16,459 nt of DNA from assembly GCA_025923975.1 (NCBI GenBank), contig JAICEV010000027.1, positions 1-16,459 on the forward strand, written 5' to 3'. Under the pieces are notes generated by a model. It was given only the letters and a program-made list of their open reading frames with translations, did no database searches and was not told where the DNA came from. Of this stretch, positions 7,285-14,586 are shown one piece after another; the stretch's first letter is position 1, and the number at the start of each line of letters is the position of its first letter. The translations under genes and the position numbers were made by a program. Source of the DNA: Propionibacteriaceae bacterium (lineage in GTDB: Bacteria; Actinomycetota; Actinomycetes; Propionibacteriales; Propionibacteriaceae).

Positions 7285-8627
7285 TGTTGCTTCTCGGCCG
7301 TAGCCGCGAGGAGATAGTCGCGGGACGCCTCCACATCGGCCCGGGCCTTGTCGACATCGGCAAGCAGTTTCCCGTCGCGCTTCTTGACCTGCCCGGCGAC
7401 CAGCACGGTGTCCACATTGGAGACGTCTGCACACAGCACCACTGCGGCAACTGGGTCGATCACCGGGGCCATGTTGAGCGACTTGGCCTCGATGATCACG
7501 ATGTCGGCCTGCTTGCCCGGTGTGAGTGAGCCGGTGCGATCCTCGAGCCCTGCGGTGTACGCGCCATCGATGGTTGCCGCCTCGAGTATCTCTCGTACAG
7601 TCAGCACCTCCTTGGGCACCTGTTCGTTCGGCTCGTACTTCTCAGCGTGCACCCGGGCACGATCAGCACCGAACGCAGCCCGCATCTCGGTGAACATGTC
7701 GCCCGGGGCCGTCGTCACCACGTCGACCGACAGGCTCGGGCGCAGTCCCAGTCGCCGGGAAAGCAGCACCGGCGGCCAGCCGTGGCCCATCGACAGCTCC
7801 ACCTGCGGTGCCACCGAGATCTTGCCCCCACTGTCTTTGACCAGCTGCCATTCCTCGTCGCTGAAGTGGCAACAATGGATGTAGGTCGTGTCAGGACCCA
7901 GCAGTCCGTAATCGTCGAGGGTCTTGATCATCGCGAACCTGCCGGCGAGGCGGCCCATCGAGACGTGCACGGTGATCGGGATGCCCAGCTCCCGCGCAAG
8001 TTTCCACTCCGCCCGAACGACCTCCTCCATGCAGAAGCCGGTGCCGCGGGTGGCCAGGGCCAAGGTAAGCAATCCGTCTTCGGAGCTGAAGTAGGTGTCC
8101 CGTACCCGTCGTACGTCGTCTCCCGGGATCGTGATCTTGCTGTTGAACCAGTACTCGGCCAGGGAGAGATTCGCGCTGCCGTAGGCGTACTGTGCCCGGA
8201 TACCGGTCTCCTGCAGCCCGGTGATCGCCGCGTCGGAGTGATCCGGCGTGTTGTTGATGTGTGACCAGTCGACCAGAGTGGTGATCCCGGCGTTCAGGCA
8301 CTCCAGGGACCCGGCCACGTTGCTGGCGTGCACGTCCTCGGCCCGGTAGACCGGCGCGAAGGTGTCCAGGACCTCAACGAAATAGTCATCGAGGGTGGCG
8401 TTGGGCGCACAGCCCCGGATCGCGGCCTCCCAGGTGTGCCGATGGGTGTCGATGAAGCCCGGGATGACGATGCTGTCACTCGCGTCGATCACCTCGGCAT
8501 CGGCGCTGATGTTCGGTTCGACGGAGACGATCTTGTCGTCCTCCACGAGCACATCGGCGGTCAGATCCCCGATCTGGGGATCCATGCTCACGACCGTCCC
8601 CCCGCGGATCAGCGTCTTGGTTGTCAT
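7281..8627 (-). CDS. Metal-dependent amidohydrolase (TrzN/AtzB/SsnA-like)
   Basis: A 448-residue amidohydrolase-superfamily enzyme. The metal ligands are visible in order: H62-x-H64 (PGFIDTHRHTWEA), H221 (ITVHVSMG), H251/H254 (IHCCHFSDEEW) and D302 (LSVDVVTTAPGDMF). GSLTPGKQADIVII, near the C-terminus, is the usual beta-sandwich return motif. This branch contains chlorohydrolases and deaminases acting on triazines, guanine, cytosine and related heterocycles, so deamination or hydrolysis of a nitrogen ring compound is a reasonable inference. The SVAPQVELSMGHG stretch separates it from the classic guanine deaminases. ATG 8627 has GGAG 9 nt upstream. It follows E1 beta after 45 nt and overlaps the cupin gene by 4 nt. 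Confidence 0.9.
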   Translation of the reverse strand: MTTKTLIRGGTVVSMDPQIGDLTADVLVEDDKIVSVEPNISADAEVIDASDSIVIPGFIDTHRHTWEAAIRGCAPNATLDDYFVEVLDTFAPVYRAEDVHASNVAGSLECLNAGITTLVDWSHINNTPDHSDAAITGLQETGIRAQYAYGSANLSLAEYWFNSKITIPGDDVRRVRDTYFSSEDGLLTLALATRGTGFCMEEVVRAEWKLARELGIPITVHVSMGRLAGRFAMIKTLDDYGLLGPDTTYIHCCHFSDEEWQLVKDSGGKISVAPQVELSMGHGWPPVLLSRRLGLRPSLSVDVVTTAPGDMFTEMRAAFGADRARVHAEKYEPNEQVPKEVLTVREILEAATIDGAYTAGLEDRTGSLTPGKQADIVIIEAKSLNMAPVIDPVAAVVLCADVSNVDTVLVAGQVKKRDGKLLADVDKARADVEASRDYLLAATAEKQQ

Positions 8628-8672
8628 CTGCCCCGGCTCCTTTGCAATTCGGCGGTGGTTTCTTTGGTTTGA

Positions 8673-9653
8673 CTAGAAAGTGGCGAGTCGTCGTACGGCG
8701 TCGACGACCTTGTCGACGGTGGGTATCACTACGTCCTCGAGCGCGTCCGCGAATGGAAGGGGTACGCACTCCGCGGCTACCCGGCGGATCGGTGCGTCGA
8801 GTAATTCGAATCCCTCATCAGCGACGATCGAAGCGACCGTCGCGCCCCAGCCGCCCTGATAGGGGTTTTCCTCCACCAGCAGCAGACGCGACGTGCGGGC
8901 CACCGAAGACAACACCGCTTTCGCGTCCAGCGGCACCAGACAGCGCAGGTCGACCACCTCGACGGAGATGTCCTCGCCGGCCAGTTGCTCTGCGGCCGAC
9001 AATGCGGTCGGCACTGTTGACGCGAGTGCGACGATCGTCAAGTCGTCGCCGGGACGCACCACGGCCGCCTCACCCAGCGGCACAACATGATCAGGAGGTG
9101 CCAGCTCACCCTTGCTCGCGAGCAGACCCTTGTGCTCGAAGAAGATCACCGGATCGTCGCTGCGGATCGCGGACGCCATCAGGCCCACGACGTCGGCCGG
9201 GGTGGACGGTGCGGCAATCTTCAAACCGGGCACCGTGAAGACCCAGTTCTCGACTGCCTGGGAGTGCTGAGCACCGAATCCGAGGCCGCCTCCGTTGGCG
9301 GTGCGAATCACAAGCGGGACGGTGACCTGGCCGCCAGTCATGTAGCGCATCTTGGGGATCTCGTTGGCGAGGTAGTCGTAGCAGCACGCGAAGAAGTCGG
9401 AGAACATGATCTCCGCGACCGGACGGATCCCGGTCATCGCAGCACCAAGTGCGGCACCGACGATCGCCTGCTCCGATATCGGCGTATCCCATACCCGCTC
9501 CGGACCGAACTCGGCAAAGAGACCGGTCGTGGTCTTGAAGACGCCTTCGGCCGCGCCGATGTCTTCCCCGAGGCAGACGACGCTCGAATCCCGACGCATC
9601 TCACGCGCAATTCCGTCGGAGACGGCCTGGCGATAGGTGGTCAGTTCCGCCAT
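8673..9653 (-). CDS. 2-oxoacid (acetoin-type) dehydrogenase E1 beta subunit
   Basis: ATG 9653 gives 326 residues beginning MAELTTYRQAV, the usual E1 beta N-terminus; the open frame extends to 9674 but that start is not family-like. It has GEDIG (29-33), DTPISEQAIVGAALG with the TPP-activating Glu61, GFGAQHSQ and EENPYQGGWGA. The transketolase C-terminal domain is complete. With the alpha subunit it forms the alpha2-beta2 TPP enzyme that decarboxylates a 2-oxo acid or cleaves an acyloin such as acetoin and passes the acyl group to a lipoyl E2. The start lies inside the end of the alpha gene (13-nt overlap), so the pair is translationally coupled. No E2 or E3 is encoded in the window. Confidence 0.93.
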   Translation of the reverse strand: MAELTTYRQAVSDGIAREMRRDSSVVCLGEDIGAAEGVFKTTTGLFAEFGPERVWDTPISEQAIVGAALGAAMTGIRPVAEIMFSDFFACCYDYLANEIPKMRYMTGGQVTVPLVIRTANGGGLGFGAQHSQAVENWVFTVPGLKIAAPSTPADVVGLMASAIRSDDPVIFFEHKGLLASKGELAPPDHVVPLGEAAVVRPGDDLTIVALASTVPTALSAAEQLAGEDISVEVVDLRCLVPLDAKAVLSSVARTSRLLLVEENPYQGGWGATVASIVADEGFELLDAPIRRVAAECVPLPFADALEDVVIPTVDKVVDAVRRLATF

Positions 9654-10648
9654 ACCGCACCACCATCCGCCCATACGTCGGTCAGTGCCTGGGCCGGGTC
9701 GGGGAACGGCGCATCCCTGGCCTCTTGTACGGCAGCATCGACAACCTGCGCGACTCGGGCGTCAGCTGCGTCAATGTCGGCTTCGCCGACTCCCAAGCTG
9801 GTCAGCCGATCACGCGCAATCCGAAGTGGATCACGCTGCATCCAGCGCTCGACCTCATCAGCTGGACGGTACTTCGCAGGATCGGCCCGACTGTGTCCGT
9901 ACTGGCGGTAGGTCAGGGCCTCGATCACCGTCGGCCCGTCCCCAGCCCGGGCCCGCTCCACGGCAACCTTCACGGTGTCGTGGACTATGACCACATCGTT
10001 GCCATCGATGATCTCGGCCGGTAGCCCATTCGCGGCAGCCCGGTCTGCTGCGGGGTTGGGGACCGACGTCACCGACGCGATCGGGGTGTACTCCATGTAG
10101 AGGTTGTTCTCGCAAACGAAGAGCACCGGAAGCTTCCAGACGGCGGCCAGATTCATCGCCTCATGGAAGGCGCCGATATTCGTTGCGCCGTCGCCGAAGA
10201 ACGCAACCGCAACCTGATCGGTGCCCCGCAGCTTCGCCGACCACGCGGCACCGGCGGCGATCGGCAGATGCGACCCGACGATCGCGTACGAGCCGAGCAT
10301 GCCCTTGTCGGCCTTCGTGAGGTGCATCGAACCGCCCTTGGCCTTGCACAGGCCGGTGGCCTTGCTCATCAGCTCCGCCAGGCACTCGGCCGGCGTGGCA
10401 CCGCGGGCGATTGCATGGTGGTGTCCGCGGTACGTCGCGAACACATAGTCGTCTTCACGGAGGGCTGCACTTGCCCCAACGGCAACCGCTTCGTGTCCGG
10501 CAGCCAGATGGGTGGTGCCCTTGACCTCGCCGGACATGAACAGGTCGTAGGCCGCCTTCTCGGTTCGCCGGATCAGCGCCATCTCCTCGTACCACTCCAG
10601 CAGGCGTCCGGCGTCGACCCTTATGGACGTGTCCTCGGAGACCGTCAC
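9641..10648 (-). CDS. 2-oxoacid (acetoin-type) dehydrogenase E1 alpha subunit
   Basis: A 335-residue TPP-dependent E1 alpha subunit. The start is GTG 10648, overlapping the M24 gene stop as GTGA. The TPP/Mg motif is complete: GDG at 152-154 (AFFGDGATNIGAFHEAMN) and NN at 181-182 (FVCENNLYMEY). GGSMHL and HLPIAAGAAWSAKL precede it, and the YGHSRADP loop, equivalent to the regulatory loop of pyruvate dehydrogenases, is at 250-257. Length and single-domain form fit acetoin or branched-chain type E1 alpha rather than the homodimeric AceE. The specific 2-oxo acid or acyloin substrate cannot be read from the sequence. Its place second in the operon suggests it acts on a product of the M24 or amidohydrolase step. 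Confidence 0.93.
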   Translation of the reverse strand: MTVSEDTSIRVDAGRLLEWYEEMALIRRTEKAAYDLFMSGEVKGTTHLAAGHEAVAVGASAALREDDYVFATYRGHHHAIARGATPAECLAELMSKATGLCKAKGGSMHLTKADKGMLGSYAIVGSHLPIAAGAAWSAKLRGTDQVAVAFFGDGATNIGAFHEAMNLAAVWKLPVLFVCENNLYMEYTPIASVTSVPNPAADRAAANGLPAEIIDGNDVVIVHDTVKVAVERARAGDGPTVIEALTYRQYGHSRADPAKYRPADEVERWMQRDPLRIARDRLTSLGVGEADIDAADARVAQVVDAAVQEARDAPFPDPAQALTDVWADGGAVWRN

Positions 10649-12009
10649 TGCCCGCCCCTGCCCGCTGTGGTATTCAGATGGGACTGCGCCTCGCGTAGTG
10701 TCGGCAGCTCACCACCCACTGTCCAGTAACGCTGTCCGGCGATCAGCAGCTCCTCGGCGGGGAACTTTGTGATCACCTCACAGCCGCCGGCGGTGACGAC
10801 GACCTCTTCCTCGATCCGGGCGGCCGACCAGCCATCGGAAGCGGGCCAGTAGGTCTCGAGGGCGAACACCATGCCCTCCTCGAGCACTTCGGGATGATCA
10901 AGAGACACCAGGCGGCTGAAGATCGGCTTCTCCCAGATCGCCAGTCCGACGCCATGGCCATACTGCAGCGCAAAGGCGGCTTCCTCGTTGGCAAACCCGA
11001 ACTCCTCGGCGGTGGGCCACAACGACACAATGTCGGCTGTCGTCGCGCCCGGTTTGACCGCCGCGATGGCAAGATCCATGTACTCCCGGCACCGGACATA
11101 GGCGTCGCGCATCGCCGGCGAGGCGCTGCCCACGGCGAAGCACCGGTAGTAGCAGGTGCGATAGCCGAGGTGACTGTGCAGGATGTCGAAGAACGCCGGA
11201 TCACCTGGTCGAACGATCCGGTCGCTGTAGACATGGGGGTGCGGGGAGCAGCGCTCGCCCGAGATCGCGTTGACGCCCTCGACGTACTCGCTGCCGAGGT
11301 CGTAGAGCACCTTGCTCACGAGGCCGACGCACTCGTTCTCGCGTACACCTGGACGCAGGAAGGCATACAGCTCCTCGTACGCCGCGTCGACCATGGTGCA
11401 CGCCTGGGTGAGAAGTGCAATCTCGTCGACGGTTTTGATCCGGCGCGCCTCAAGGAACAACTGCTGCCCGTCGACGACTGTCAGCCCTTCCTCCTGGAGT
11501 GCTGACAAGATCGGCATCTCGATCACATCGACCCCGATGGGCTCGGTGGTCAGCCCGTGCTCGTGCATGACGGACGCCACTTTTCGGGCCACCTCTTGAG
11601 CAATGCCGGCATCCGGATGGAATGCCCCGCGAAGAGTGGAAATCCCGGCTCGGGCTCCGGATCGGCCGCCCCTCGCGGCTTCGGAGATCTCGCGGTCGTC
11701 AGGCTTCCGGTCGTAGTCCAACCACGGGTTGTAGAGCTGGTGATGCTTGGCTGCCGATCCGAAGTCCCAGATCACGGGATCGCCTCCGCGAGGCAGCAGC
11801 GCGAACCGGATCAGCTTGTCCATCGCCCAGGTGCCTATGTGCGTGGCTGTCATATAGCGGATATTGGAGAAGTCGAACGTTAACAGCGCTCCGAGCTCGG
11901 AGGCGTCCAGATGCTGCTTCAGCCGCTGCAACCGGTCAGTTCGCAGCCGGTCGACGTCGACCCGCGCCTCCCAATCGACTGCGTTGGGCCCGTACGTTCG
12001 GATCGCCAT
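10645..12009 (-). CDS. M24-family (creatinase/prolidase-fold) hydrolase
   Basis: ATG 12009 gives 454 residues beginning MAIRTYGPNA; GTG 12018 is an alternative start. An N-terminal creatinase domain (about 20-185, with NIRYMTATHIGTWAMDKL) precedes the pita-bread domain (about 190-430). Of the five usual metal ligands, D275 (FFDIL), H352 (GHGVG), E385 (ALETYW) and E400 (RIEEEV) are visible. The second Asp of the usual GYxxDxxR motif is replaced by C286 in GYRTCYYR. Relatives with altered ligands include creatinase, ectoine hydrolase and the DMSP lyase DddP, so it need not be a peptidase. The creatinase domain somewhat recalls DddP, but I cannot support that activity. It is the first gene of the operon, and its product probably starts the pathway by cleaving a C-N or related bond. 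Confidence 0.9.
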   Translation of the reverse strand: MAIRTYGPNAVDWEARVDVDRLRTDRLQRLKQHLDASELGALLTFDFSNIRYMTATHIGTWAMDKLIRFALLPRGGDPVIWDFGSAAKHHQLYNPWLDYDRKPDDREISEAARGGRSGARAGISTLRGAFHPDAGIAQEVARKVASVMHEHGLTTEPIGVDVIEMPILSALQEEGLTVVDGQQLFLEARRIKTVDEIALLTQACTMVDAAYEELYAFLRPGVRENECVGLVSKVLYDLGSEYVEGVNAISGERCSPHPHVYSDRIVRPGDPAFFDILHSHLGYRTCYYRCFAVGSASPAMRDAYVRCREYMDLAIAAVKPGATTADIVSLWPTAEEFGFANEEAAFALQYGHGVGLAIWEKPIFSRLVSLDHPEVLEEGMVFALETYWPASDGWSAARIEEEVVVTAGGCEVITKFPAEELLIAGQRYWTVGGELPTLREAQSHLNTTAGRGGQ

Positions 12010-12212
12010 GTGTAGCACCCCGCGTCTGTTTGGTGTTCAATAAAAATTACGCCTGTTCAGTAACACTGACTAGAGCGGCTGCGAGTGTCGGGAATCGCGC
12101 GCCGCCACATGGAGGAGGAGCGAGCGGAGGCGTTCTTTCCTCTGCGAGCGTCGACGACAGCGGCGGATCCACCGCGCGATACGCGAGCAGCCCACGAACG
12201 CGAGGAGCGCTT
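12010..12212. promoter_or_regulatory. Divergent promoter region between the operon and its likely regulator
   Basis: These 203 bp separate the M24 gene start from the XRE-cupin start. The first about 60 bp are AT-rich against the surrounding DNA and hold the direct repeats described separately, so both promoters probably lie there. The remaining stretch to 12212 is GC-rich. No clear -35/-10 pair was found on either strand. Confidence 0.6.
12034..12063 (+). promoter_or_regulatory. Direct-repeat candidate operator TGTTCARTAA x2
   Basis: TGTTCAATAA (12034-12043) and TGTTCAGTAA (12054-12063) differ at one base and are exactly 20 bp apart, two helical turns. GTGTT at 12033-12037 and AACAC at 12062-12066 also frame the pair as an inverted repeat. 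The site is 25-54 bp upstream of the M24 start codon. It is the natural candidate binding site for the divergent XRE-cupin regulator, by inference. Confidence 0.5.
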
Positions 12213-12845
12213 ATGGGTGATCCGAATGTGCCGCCAATAGGGCCGCGGATCCGCGCCGAGCGGGCCCGCCGCGAAGTGACCATCCGCGCGCTTGCGCGTG
12301 TCGTCGGGGTCTCCCCCAGTCTGATTTCTCAGATCGAGACTGGGAAGAGCCAGCCTTCAGTGAGCACGCTGTACGGGATCACCTCGACGCTCGGACTCTC
12401 GCTTGAGGACCTCTTCGACGCCAAGGACATCGAGGAAGCAGCGGCTTTGCCTCCGGCGCCCGACAAGATGAGCCTTAGCTACCTCCGTTCCGACCGGGCC
12501 AAGGGAATCGGACCGCACGTTTCCCCTAACGATCGCGAGTTGCTGACGCTGGAGTCCGGAGTCACCTGGGAACGGCTGGGTCAGGTGCCGCATCACCACC
12601 TGGACTTCTTGCTCGTTACCTACCAGCCGGGGAGCGCTTCATCCTCCGAGGGGCGGCTGATGCGGCACAGCGGGACGGAGTACGCGTATTTGATCAGCGG
12701 CGAATTGGAGCTGAGCTTGGGATTCGACAAGTATGTGCTCACCCCTGGAGACTCCGTGTGCTTCGAGTCCACTCGACCGCACGCCTACTGCAACCATGGG
12801 GGGATTCCAGCGGTAGGCGTGTGGTTCGTAGTAGAGCCGAGTTGA
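12213..12845 (+). CDS. XRE-type HTH regulator with C-terminal cupin sensor
   Basis: ATG 12213 is preceded by GAGGAG and gives 210 residues; the frame stays open far upstream but has no family sequence there. The HTH_3 domain is at about 10-65 (RAERARREVTIRALARVVGV, SPSLISQIETGKSQPSVSTL). The cupin_2 domain is at about 130-207 (RHSGTEYAYLISGELELSLG, YVLTPGDSVCFESTRPHAYC). This architecture is common among local regulators in which the cupin binds a pathway metabolite. It is divergent from the seven-gene operon and followed 2 nt later by a VOC gene, so it most likely controls both. It may act as a repressor or an activator; the sequence does not say which. Confidence 0.92.
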   Translation: MGDPNVPPIGPRIRAERARREVTIRALARVVGVSPSLISQIETGKSQPSVSTLYGITSTLGLSLEDLFDAKDIEEAAALPPAPDKMSLSYLRSDRAKGIGPHVSPNDRELLTLESGVTWERLGQVPHHHLDFLLVTYQPGSASSSEGRLMRHSGTEYAYLISGELELSLGFDKYVLTPGDSVCFESTRPHAYCNHGGIPAVGVWFVVEPS

Positions 12846-12847
12846 TC

Positions 12848-13222
12848 ATGCAAATAATCAAGCTTGCCTGGGTAGGCACGCGCACCGAAAACTTCCAGCT
12901 CACAGCCGACTTCTTCCGAGATGTGCTAGGCCTTCGATCGGAACTGGATCGTCCAGGCTTTCGCGTATTGGAGCTGCCGGACGGAAGCAAGGTGGAGGTC
13001 TTTGGGCCCGAGAGCAAGATCAACCCCCACTTCACCACCGGGCCGGTTGCAGGATTCCTGGTGGACGACGTCCATGCGGCAGCCAATGAACTCCGGACGT
13101 ACGGGGTCGAGATTCTGCTCGAGGAAGAGGACGAGCACGACAACGCTTGGGTGCATTTTCGGGCGCCTGACGGCAACATCTACGAGTTGACTCACGATCC
13201 TGGCGTTTCTCGGCCCGGCTAA
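12848..13222 (+). CDS. VOC (glyoxalase/bleomycin-resistance fold) protein
   Basis: ATG 12848, 2 nt after the regulator stop, gives 124 residues. The paired beta-alpha-beta-beta-beta fold of a single VOC domain is recognisable: FFRDVLGLRSELDRPGFRVL, LPDGSKVEVFGP, VAGFLVDDVHAAANEL and FRAPDGNIYELTHDPG. The two usual metal glutamates are present (VEVF and YELTH), but the positions normally holding His read LAWVG and VAGFL. It may therefore bind a metal differently or not at all. Candidate roles are isomerisation or lyase chemistry on a pathway intermediate, or ligand binding. The shadow start at 12758 lies inside the regulator and is not used. No clear ribosome site is present, so translation probably depends on coupling to the regulator. 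Confidence 0.88.
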   Translation: MQIIKLAWVGTRTENFQLTADFFRDVLGLRSELDRPGFRVLELPDGSKVEVFGPESKINPHFTTGPVAGFLVDDVHAAANELRTYGVEILLEEEDEHDNAWVHFRAPDGNIYELTHDPGVSRPG

Positions 13223-13250
13223 AGCTTGTCCTTACGAAGTCTTAGGTGAT

Positions 13251-13279
13251 TTAATTGGATGGACTATCCATCCAATTAA
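13251..13279. promoter_or_regulatory. Perfect 13-bp inverted repeat, TetR operator candidate
   Basis: TTAATTGGATGGA and its exact reverse complement TCCATCCAATTAA flank a CTA spacer. The element ends 9 nt before the ATG of the TetR-like gene, the standard place for an autoregulatory operator. It is too AT-rich and too lacking in a U-run to look like an intrinsic terminator for the VOC gene. Confidence 0.8.
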
Positions 13280-13288
13280 TTTTCGGTC

Positions 13289-13876
13289 ATGTCACCACGG
13301 TCGTATTCGATGCAGCGCCGGTCTGAGCATGTAACCCAGACGCGGCAACGGATCGTCGATGCCGCTACCGAGCTGTTCAGCAAGCAAGGTGCCCGCGCGA
13401 CCACCATGAATGAGGTGGCCCGACTCGCGGGTGTGTCGCCGACAACAGTCAGTAACCACTTCGCCGCACAGGAGCAGTTGATCGAAGCCGTCGTCGATCG
13501 CGTATTTGCCGACATCCAGGTGCCGAACAGCACGATCTTCAACGGCGTCCGGACGCTGACCGGTCGGCTAGGTGTGTTGACCACGTCGATGTACGCGTTC
13601 TTCGAGCGCACGTCGCACTGGTTTGAGTTGCTCGGCGCTGAGCTCGTAGAGGTGCCGGCGCTGGCGCGTGCCCAAGCCGCGTTCTGGGCCTCGATTCAGC
13701 AGTTGTACGAGCAGGCCCTCGGTGGCAGCAATGACCATCTGCTGGCAAAGACGACCGCAGGGCTGCTGCATCCGGCGACATTCAGTGCGCTCAAAGCAGC
13801 GGGCATGTCAGCCGACGAGGCGGCCGCAGTTGTTGCCGGACTTCTGGCGCACCAAGCAAGAGGAGGCCATCGATGA
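13289..13876 (+). CDS. TetR/AcrR-family transcriptional regulator
   Basis: A 195-residue regulator. The N-terminal HTH is clear: TRQRIVDAATELFSKQGARA, TTMNEVARLAGVSPTTVSNH, then FAAQEQLIEAVVDRVFADIQ (about residues 18-76). The helical ligand-binding part is divergent, so the inducer cannot be guessed. No Shine-Dalgarno precedes ATG 13289; the next ATG is at 13310. The palindrome ends only 9 nt upstream, so the transcript is probably leaderless or nearly so. The stop overlaps the methyltransferase start as ATGA, so the two are one transcript. Autorepression through 13251-13279, relieved by a small molecule, is the likely logic. Confidence 0.9.
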   Translation: MSPRSYSMQRRSEHVTQTRQRIVDAATELFSKQGARATTMNEVARLAGVSPTTVSNHFAAQEQLIEAVVDRVFADIQVPNSTIFNGVRTLTGRLGVLTTSMYAFFERTSHWFELLGAELVEVPALARAQAAFWASIQQLYEQALGGSNDHLLAKTTAGLLHPATFSALKAAGMSADEAAAVVAGLLAHQARGGHR

Positions 13877-14475
13877 AGTTGTTTTACGACTTGTGGTACC
13901 GGTTCGGAACTCCGCCCTGGGTCGGGCAAGCGCGCTCGGAACTGGTTGAGCTGGTCCAAGCAGGTGACCTGCTGCCCGGCCGAGCGATCGACCTCGGCTG
14001 CGGTGAAGGGGACAATGCGATCTTCCTTGCACAGCACGGTTTCCAGGTCACTGCCGTCGACTTTTCGCCGGCTGCGATCGCCAAGGCGAAGGCCAAGGCC
14101 CTCGAAGCAGGCGCTGAGGTGGACTTCAGGGTCGATGATCTCACCCGACATGCCAACGTGAATGGCGATTTCGACCTGCTTGTCGACTACGGAACCTTCG
14201 ATGACCTGAGTACCAAGGACCGCGCTGCCTATGTTGATCAAGTCGCCGCGCTGACAAAGCCGGGAGCGAAGTTTCTCCTGTGGTGCTTCGAGTGGGAGCT
14301 TAAAACGTGGGAGCGCGTGGCGACCGCGATCTTGCCCTTCGGCAACATTGCGCTGCATCCGGGCGAGGTCGGAAACTGGTTCGCGAGCACATTCGAGATC
14401 ACGCAGGTCGCCGGTGAAACCGGTCTTCCACAGTGGCCACGGGGCTGGGCGGCATACCTGTTAACCCGTACCTGA
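13873..14475 (+). CDS. Class I SAM-dependent methyltransferase (TehB/thiopurine-type)
   Basis: A 200-residue Rossmann-fold methyltransferase. Motif I is AIDLGCGEGDNAIFLAQHG at about 38-56, with the acidic end of beta-2 at AVDFSP (61-66) and FRVDDLT after beta-3. The N-terminal FYDLWYRFGTPPWVGQAR resembles small-molecule methyltransferases of the TehB/thiopurine group, which methylate tellurite, thiols or other toxic small compounds. The Trp-rich C-terminal part (LLWCFEWELKTWERV, LPQWPRGWAAYLL) would form the substrate side. Its start codon sits in the TetR stop (ATGA), so expression is probably tied to the operator upstream. A detoxification role is inferred; the substrate is unknown. Confidence 0.9.
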   Translation: MKLFYDLWYRFGTPPWVGQARSELVELVQAGDLLPGRAIDLGCGEGDNAIFLAQHGFQVTAVDFSPAAIAKAKAKALEAGAEVDFRVDDLTRHANVNGDFDLLVDYGTFDDLSTKDRAAYVDQVAALTKPGAKFLLWCFEWELKTWERVATAILPFGNIALHPGEVGNWFASTFEITQVAGETGLPQWPRGWAAYLLTRT

Positions 14476-14586
14476 TTCTGACTGTCACACCAGCGGACTT
14501 GAGCTGCCGTCAGACAATGGGTAGCCACGGCGCGACGGCGTCGTCGATGCAGTCAGTCGGCGGGGCCGCGTCTCGGCACGAAAGGC

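Noticed and set aside
10645..12009. Naming the M24 enzyme as DMSP lyase DddP or ectoine hydrolase
   Set aside because: The creatinase-type N-terminal domain is only broadly similar, a metal Asp is replaced, and the neighbours fit neither pathway.
12109..12240. 43-codon frame overlapping the XRE regulator start (MEEERAEAFF...)
   Set aside because: No ribosome site and no sign of a leader-peptide mechanism; it runs into the regulator in another frame.
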